Source: Stephanodiscus triporus (lineage: Eukaryota; Bacillariophyta; Thalassiosirophyceae; Thalassiosirales; Thalassiosiraceae). From it: a DNA stretch of 59,142 nt. The stretch spans positions 1 to 59,142 of the forward strand of contig JALLAZ010000083.1 in the NCBI GenBank assembly GCA_036939755.1, given 5' to 3'. The notes below the pieces were generated by a model that was not told the DNA's origin, did no database searches, and worked only from the letters and a program-made list of their open reading frames with translations. The position numbers were made by a program, and so were the translations under genes. Of this stretch, positions 54,220 through 59,142 are shown in pieces (within the stretch, counting starts at the first letter, position 1; the number at the start of each line of letters is the position of its first letter).

Positions 54220-54560
54220 TTACGCGCGCTCTCTGAGATACTCGTGTGCATTGTTGAGAAGTTGAAAAAAGACAGAAGATTCTGCAGCGTCCAAGCCAGT
54301 GATTGCTGGATTATTCTTGTCAGGGTGGTATTTCCTAGCAAGTTGTCGATAATGTACTTTAATTTCCGTCTCAGATGCACCCAGTCCAAGTCCGAGGATG
54401 GTGAGCGAGTGAGATAAGCTTCTCCCCACCTGCCTGCAAAAATCGTCATCGCGAAGCCACCGTTTCGGATCGTATTGTGTTGGGGGGGGGAGAACGGGTG
54501 TTGTCTGTGTTCGCGCGGGGGGGGGGGGCTCTCGGCGACGGGGGGGGTTGGTGCTCCTCT
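54220..54560 (-). CDS. J-domain encoded at the end of the LINE, +/-1 frame relative to the RT
   Basis: After the poly-C runs this frame reads TQYDPKRWLRDDDFCRQVGRSL, then SLTILGLGLGASETEIKVHY and RQLARKYHPDKNNP, followed by FFQLLNNAHEYLRERA and a stop. It has the helix II/III layout and HPD motif of a J-domain, so it should be able to stimulate an Hsp70 ATPase. The Pro-rich linker matches that ending the RT frame, so a one-base length change in any C-run would fuse the two. It differs clearly from the host TPR/J protein's domain at 4110-4340. Confidence 0.78.
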
Positions 54561-57500
54561 TGTCCTCGCGAATTATTTCGTTGCTCTCCTCGCCCGCTTG
54601 CACCATAATAATAATCATCATTGGCTGTATTGCCCTCATCGTCGTCGTCATCGCCGTTTTCGTCTGCAGGGGTCCGTCGTTCGCTAGTGCCTCGTCGTGC
54701 CCGCCATGCCGGCAGTGGCCCCCATGATTCCGGTCGTGCTGGCAGGGGCGTATCTGGATGGAGGAGGCGTTTGACAAGTTGATTCCAGTAGTCCTTGGCG
54801 TGTGCTTCATGTATCCAATCTCGCAAGGATCCAAATCGGTCGATATTGACAGTGTGTACATCTTTGAAGAGTAAGCGTAAGTTTTCCACCATGAAGTTTT
54901 TTCCGGTCGTCTGCGGTCGTCCAACTCGTCGTTTGTGGTCGCAGCAGGCTGTGATCATGTTTCGGGAGGGCCGATCAGGGGGTCCGCGGATCATTTTCCC
55001 GATGAAGTCCATTTGCCTTGCCGCGATCATATTTCGCACGCATGGGATCGAAAAAAACATCTGACGTATTCTGTCGTTCCGAATTCGCTTCTCTTTTACC
55101 ATGTTCATCGATATTTGGAGGATGCGTCGTATATTGCGATGTAAAAAAATCTCAAGTTGGTCGAGTTGGTTTTTTCGGAGTGACCATGTCTCAGCCCCCC
55201 AGAGCAGTAGGTTCATCGGGATGGCTCGGAAGAGCATATACTTGTTGAACGTATCTAGGTGGGGATTTCGCCATACTTCCTTCAATGCACCCATCGCTGC
55301 TGTGGCGGCCGCTATTCTAGCTGTGACATCGTCATCATCACGGAGGCTGAAGTTAATGAGTGAGCCGAGGTAGCGAAAAGTGCGTGTGAAGCTGACATAT
55401 CCGTCGGCAACGGGAACATTCGCTGTTTCAGGAAGTCCGTCGTAGATGTCGTTGTCTTGTTCTCGCTCCTTTGCTGTTCCGCTTTCATCGCTATCGGACT
55501 CCGGTAGTGCTATGTGTCGTCGGGTTGTTCCTCTTGGACGTGCGGGGAGAGGTGTGGTTCCGGGAAACGAAGATAATAGTGACTTGGGCATGATACGTAT
55601 TCTTCTGTCGGGGGAGTCATCAGGGGAGAAGGTGACGAACTTCGCTGTGTGATTCGTCACTGTCCCGGATGTGCTGCCATGTCGCGGGTGATGAGGCACA
55701 ACTGTAACACGGCTTCCGATTGGGAATTGATCGGGTGATGATGCTAGGACATTCAATGACGGGGGGGTCACTTCGTGAGTGTCCAATGCGATGTGGAACG
55801 ATCGCATGCGTCGAAATGTTCGTTGAATTGTGGTGGCGGCACTCTGTCTTCTTCTGATCTTTTGGAAGAATTGAGGTGGTGGGAAAAAAACACACTCCGT
55901 TTTCGACTCCGAGGTGCCGCGTCCGATGTGCATTTCCAATCCAAATCGTGCAAAATGGTGGTAGATCAGGTTCATCCCTCGCTGTAGGTCTTCCCTTGTG
56001 CCAAAGGGGAATGCTCCATCATCGACGTACAAGCATTGGAGCACTTCATAAGCTGTGAGTTGTTTTGATCGAAACATTGCTGGTGTGTGACTGCAAATTT
56101 TTCCTTTTTCAAAGTGTTCATCTGATGCCGTCATCACACTTAGTATTGGGATGTCGTGATCCTTCCACACTAGCTCCAGTGTTTCAGCAAATGCCGTCAT
56201 AAGAAACAGGAATAATACCGGTGCCATGTTGTCCCCTTGACGGACTCCAACAGTCTGCGGGATTTCTGCTATCTCGTTTTCGATTTTCAGGACGCATGTG
56301 TTGTGTCTGTAGATGGTTTCAATAGCCGTCACGAATTTTGGCGGTGCCCCGTACTTCCGAAGGATGTCGATTAGTAGCACGTGATTAGCCGTGTCGTATG
56401 CTTTAACTAAGTCAACGAAGCCCACATACGAGGCAAGGTCATGATTGTGTCTGGCGTTGAGAAGGGCTTTTAGTGTGAAGAGTCCATCTCGGCACCCAAT
56501 TTCCGGCGTACCTCCGAATTGAAACCGCGTTCCATGTTTGTCCAGCAGGGAAAAAGCTCGGGTTGTCATCACCGACGAAAAAACTTTGCTGCACATGTCC
56601 ATCAACATAATCCCGCGCCATTTGTTGGGGTCACTTAGATCACCTCGTTTTGGCACCGGGATACATTGGCTTTTGTGCCATCCTTCGTGGTCAACCCTGC
56701 CTTCGAAAAAATCGCATACATGGCGGTGGACTGTGCGTCGTGATACGTTGTCCATCGCTTTGAGTGCTTCCGGTGGGATGCCATTTAGGCCTGGTGCTTT
56801 CCCTTTTTTGAGTTTGTTTATGGCGCGTTTGACTTCCGCAAAGGTAATTGGTTTGTCGATCGTCGTCATGCATGGCTTTTGAGGGAGAAGATCCAGTACT
56901 GTGTGGTCGACAGGACGATGGTTGTTCAAAACTTTGTGAAAATGCGGGCCAAATATCGACATGTTCTCCCGTGCATTCGATGCAAGGTCGCCATTTGCCA
57001 GGCGCATTGCCATGTTGATGTTTGATTTGTGATGGGCAGTTTCTCCGCCAATGAGTATGCGAATGTTCTCCCACGCTAGTCGCGGGTCCATTTTCATCCC
57101 ATGGATTTTTTCACATATCCCTTTGTACCAGCGCGCCTTTGCTAGTTCGACCAGGTCATGATTCCGCTTGTTCACCATCTTTAATTGATTTTTGATGCTG
57201 GATACTTCGTCAGGACTGAGATTGTTGCGATCGTGGAGGCGATGACGCAGGTTGTTCTTCTCCTGAATTGCCGGGGCAAGGATGCTTTCACTCTCCGTGT
57301 ACCACCCGACGCAGCTCTTCTTGACATTTACTGCAGTGAGTTCGCCTGCTCGCACAACTGCCTCGCAGAAATTCTCATATGACATGTCCCGTGAGGTGAG
57401 TTGCAAGAGATATTTGTTGTACATCGTACGTTGTATTTCCTCCTCACAAATAGTTCTCCAATCGATGTCGCCGCGATTTATTGATGTTTTGGCCTTGTAC

Positions 57501-57922
57501 TTAATTGACGTGAGATTGAGTTCAAGGGCGACAGCACGGTGGTCACTATCGAGTCCATCGAGCGTCGTGTGACAGTTCCGTATCCGTTTGTGTAATGATG
57601 TGGAGCAGACAAGTAGGTCTAGCATGTGACTCTCCGGGATTCCAGTGTTCGTCGGTCGATTGCTTGTCCATGTGTTATGTCCCGGGCCGCCAAATCTAGC
57701 TTCAAAGAAGGTGTTCATAACGCGTAATTGGTGTCCGAGGTAAACATGAAGTAGGCTTTCGCCTTTCGCGTTTCGTCGGGGGAGTCCATGTGGTCCGAGG
57801 ACGGATCGAAATTCCGTGGAAGATATTCCATCAAGTTTGCCAATGTTGGAGTTGACATCAGCTCCCATGATTATTTCACTCCCCGCAGGAGCCCTGCTGA
57901 GTAGTTCATCCAAAGTTTCCAA
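54446..57922 (-). CDS. LINE endonuclease/reverse transcriptase main frame
   Basis: 1158 open codons; the same frame extends upstream without an ATG to about 58280, so this is the body of a larger polyprotein. The endonuclease half shows VSVYHPCTKTGEDDIYL just upstream, then GSEIIMGADVNSNIG, HMLDLLVCS and LDGLDSDHRAVAL, matching the catalytic Asp/Asn and SDH motifs of APE-type nucleases. The RT has IPVPKRGDLSDPNKWRGIMLM, VGVRQGDNMAPVLFLFLM and the catalytic CLYVDDGAF (YVDD at 56019-56030). After a roughly 170-residue insertion (IQ and SH3-like), the thumb resumes at FRYLGSLINFSLRDDDDV and LLLWGAETWSLRKNQLDQLEIFLHR. The C-terminal Pro-rich tail enters poly-C runs and then leaves the J-domain frame. 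Confidence 0.85.
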   Translation of the reverse strand: METLDELLSRAPAGSEIIMGADVNSNIGKLDGISSTEFRSVLGPHGLPRRNAKGESLLHVYLGHQLRVMNTFFEARFGGPGHNTWTSNRPTNTGIPESHMLDLLVCSTSLHKRIRNCHTTLDGLDSDHRAVALELNLTSIKYKAKTSINRGDIDWRTICEEEIQRTMYNKYLLQLTSRDMSYENFCEAVVRAGELTAVNVKKSCVGWYTESESILAPAIQEKNNLRHRLHDRNNLSPDEVSSIKNQLKMVNKRNHDLVELAKARWYKGICEKIHGMKMDPRLAWENIRILIGGETAHHKSNINMAMRLANGDLASNARENMSIFGPHFHKVLNNHRPVDHTVLDLLPQKPCMTTIDKPITFAEVKRAINKLKKGKAPGLNGIPPEALKAMDNVSRRTVHRHVCDFFEGRVDHEGWHKSQCIPVPKRGDLSDPNKWRGIMLMDMCSKVFSSVMTTRAFSLLDKHGTRFQFGGTPEIGCRDGLFTLKALLNARHNHDLASYVGFVDLVKAYDTANHVLLIDILRKYGAPPKFVTAIETIYRHNTCVLKIENEIAEIPQTVGVRQGDNMAPVLFLFLMTAFAETLELVWKDHDIPILSVMTASDEHFEKGKICSHTPAMFRSKQLTAYEVLQCLYVDDGAFPFGTREDLQRGMNLIYHHFARFGLEMHIGRGTSESKTECVFFPPPQFFQKIRRRQSAATTIQRTFRRMRSFHIALDTHEVTPPSLNVLASSPDQFPIGSRVTVVPHHPRHGSTSGTVTNHTAKFVTFSPDDSPDRRIRIMPKSLLSSFPGTTPLPARPRGTTRRHIALPESDSDESGTAKEREQDNDIYDGLPETANVPVADGYVSFTRTFRYLGSLINFSLRDDDDVTARIAAATAAMGALKEVWRNPHLDTFNKYMLFRAIPMNLLLWGAETWSLRKNQLDQLEIFLHRNIRRILQISMNMVKEKRIRNDRIRQMFFSIPCVRNMIAARQMDFIGKMIRGPPDRPSRNMITACCDHKRRVGRPQTTGKNFMVENLRLLFKDVHTVNIDRFGSLRDWIHEAHAKDYWNQLVKRLLHPDTPLPARPESWGPLPAWRARRGTSERRTPADENGDDDDDEGNTANDDYYYGASGRGEQRNNSRGQEEHQPPPSPRAPPPRANTDNTRSPPPNTIRSETVASR

Positions 57923-58238
57923 GAATCGTAAGTAAATGTCGTCTTCTCCCGTTTTCGTGCATGGGTGATATACTGAAACAAGGGTGAGGGCGAGATGCTT
58001 TCCTCCTTTCTTTCCTCGGATTTGCTTCCCAGTGCGATCAGTGCTAGTCAGCTTGATGTTTAGGCTGATAAATCGTCCTGCGAATTCCCCAGTGGTGTCC
58101 GTGGTAATTGGAGGTCGTGCTCCTGCTGCTTTCCAGCCATCGTAGTATCTAGGTGAGAGTATGATTGCAACGCCACGAAAATTGTGATGTCCAACTCCTC
58201 CGTTATGTCTAAATACATGGTATCCGTTAATCGTCTCA

Positions 58239-59142
58239 TCATATACATCGCCTTCGAGCCACGTCTCCTGAACAAAAAAACATCGTCGTTATGAGGTGTT
58301 CATATCGTGTGTAATCAAAAGGTGAGTTTGGGAGTGTGTTTCCGTCGCTGTCGCGTGCCCGCCGTCGTAAACCGTGTGCATTTTGCGTGAGCATGTTGCT
58401 GATGACAAATTCCTGTGTGTTGTCTTTGGTGGTATTCAAGGGTTGAATTTTGGTGGATGTCTGTCTGAGTCTCTCTGGCGATTTCGGGGCGGATGTCGGA
58501 TCGCATGAGCCACTATTGTCGCCAGTTTCATTGTCATATTCTACACGTTCCTCTATTTCGAATTCAATATCTTCTCCCACATCCGAATCATCGTTAAATT
58601 CGATATCTCTTCCGACATTCGACTCATCGTTTGTTGTTTCACCGACTTCCGATTCATCGTGAAATTCAATATCCCCTCCGACATTTGATTCGTTGCCTGA
58701 CGTTGGGTCTATTGAACGTGGGGCAGAGATGACTGGGGACCGTATGGATTCATTGTGCACAGGTACTGCGGAGCAATGGTGTGGGAGCGACCATTCGATC
58801 AGGCATCGGAGTCGTTTTGGATGCTTGAAAAAGACGCGTACTGGAGGTTCCGTCTGTGGTGTCCGGCGTCGTTGTCGTCGCAATGATCGGCGGTAATTTG
58901 GTCCGGAGTTGGGTGATCGATGTCGTCGACGCGATGATATTTTACGTTCTGATCGCTTCGGCGGTACCGTTTTCTCACCGTATAGCGCAACGGGGCACGC
59001 CAGTCCTTTGCTGCATGGGCTAATCGCCGGGCAAGTCCAGGAGAATGTGCCATTGTTGGGGAATGCGTCATCCATCGATGTGCTACTAGAGGGTTTCCGT
59101 CGGAAGAGAGGGACAAGAGATGGGGGATTTGTACCAATTCCC
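58239..59142 (-). CDS. N-terminal part of the LINE polyprotein (partial at window edge)
   Basis: Open from the window edge to 58239, with an in-frame ATG at 59075. Arg/Pro-rich sequence is followed by acidic repeats (NESNVGGDIEFHDES, DESNVGRDIEFNDDS, DVGEDIEFE). The start of an endonuclease domain comes next: FVISNMLTQNAHGLRRRARD and YTRYEHLITTM. The frame shifts in the T7 tract at 58274-58280. One base more or less lets it continue as FVQETWLEGDVYDETINGYHVFRHNG. Confidence 0.7.
   Translation of the reverse strand, partial: GIGTNPPSLVPLFRRKPSSSTSMDDAFPNNGTFSWTCPAISPCSKGLACPVALYGEKTVPPKRSERKISSRRRHRSPNSGPNYRRSLRRQRRRTPQTEPPVRVFFKHPKRLRCLIEWSLPHHCSAVPVHNESIRSPVISAPRSIDPTSGNESNVGGDIEFHDESEVGETTNDESNVGRDIEFNDDSDVGEDIEFEIEERVEYDNETGDNSGSCDPTSAPKSPERLRQTSTKIQPLNTTKDNTQEFVISNMLTQNAHGLRRRARDSDGNTLPNSPFDYTRYEHLITTMFFCSGDVARRRCI

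Larger units (their letters stand above)
54220..59142 (-). mobile_element. near-intact LINE: endonuclease, reverse transcriptase, C-terminal J-domain
   Basis: Reading leftward from the window edge, an acidic-repeat N-terminus leads into an APE-like endonuclease, a reverse transcriptase with an inserted IQ/SH3-like segment, a thumb/connection region and a J-domain ending at 54220. Only two frame changes interrupt it: in an A7 run (T7 on the coding strand) at 58274-58280, and in G runs at 54482-54547. The N-terminal frame is still open at 59142, so the element continues beyond the window. The good preservation contrasts with the other three retroelements. Confidence 0.87.

Noticed and set aside
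54220..54924. Independent host J-protein gene
   Set aside because: No start codon or promoter separates it from the LINE. The Pro-rich lead overlaps the RT tail and matches it across the poly-C runs.

Overview
The window is nuclear DNA of a photosynthetic eukaryote, most likely a diatom (perhaps a centric one). The evidence: spliceosomal GT-AG introns of 75-336 bases; a plastid galactolipid synthase; a protein with a signal peptide running into an Ala-Phe site, as in secondary-plastid targeting; eukaryotic housekeeping genes (ESCRT-I VPS23, Elf1, class Ia RNR small subunit, class 2 DHODH); and retroelement families that I associate with diatom genomes. No prokaryotic operons, rRNA, tRNA or CRISPR were recognised. 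All gene models below were built by eye, joining reading frames at GT-AG sites whose phases fit.

Layout. 1-9 kb: VPS23 and APRT diverge from a 278-base spacer, and a two-exon TPR/J-domain protein converges on APRT. 9.9-18 kb: two decayed reverse-transcriptase elements back to back, a leftward DIRS-like element (RT, RNase H, tyrosine recombinase) and a rightward RT element with a zinc-knuckle tail. Both have lost a catalytic Asp. 19.3-26.2 kb: a four-exon membrane protein with seven copies of a Cys-rich module, then an F-box protein. 26.2-28.1 kb: an 80-base duplication around a single N, a two-exon unknown gene and a minisatellite. 28.1-36.8 kb: a dense housekeeping block with a gamma carbonic-anhydrase-like protein, plastid UPF0301/AlgH protein, Elf1, MGDG synthase and DHODH, arranged as convergent or divergent pairs 150-235 bases apart (except Elf1 and MGDG synthase). 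37.5-41.4 kb: three secreted low-complexity proteins, an SMR transporter and a 194-base foldback element. 41.8-46.8 kb: debris, including the integrase end of a Ty3/gypsy-like element and two unrecognised broken genes. 48.2-53.9 kb: a GNAT-like protein, a secreted Erv/ALR-like sulfhydryl oxidase and RNR2. 54.2 kb to the right edge: a nearly intact LINE running leftward.

The most unusual object is that LINE. It encodes an endonuclease and a reverse transcriptase, with an extra IQ motif and an SH3/KOW-like segment inserted after the YVDD catalytic site. A J-domain at the very end lies in another frame, separated only by poly-C runs. The seven-module surface protein and the secreted-protein cluster come next in interest. 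The host genes are mostly independent housekeeping functions: purine salvage and pyrimidine synthesis (APRT, DHODH, RNR2), endosomal sorting, proteostasis, plastid lipid synthesis and secretory disulfide formation. No single pathway links them.
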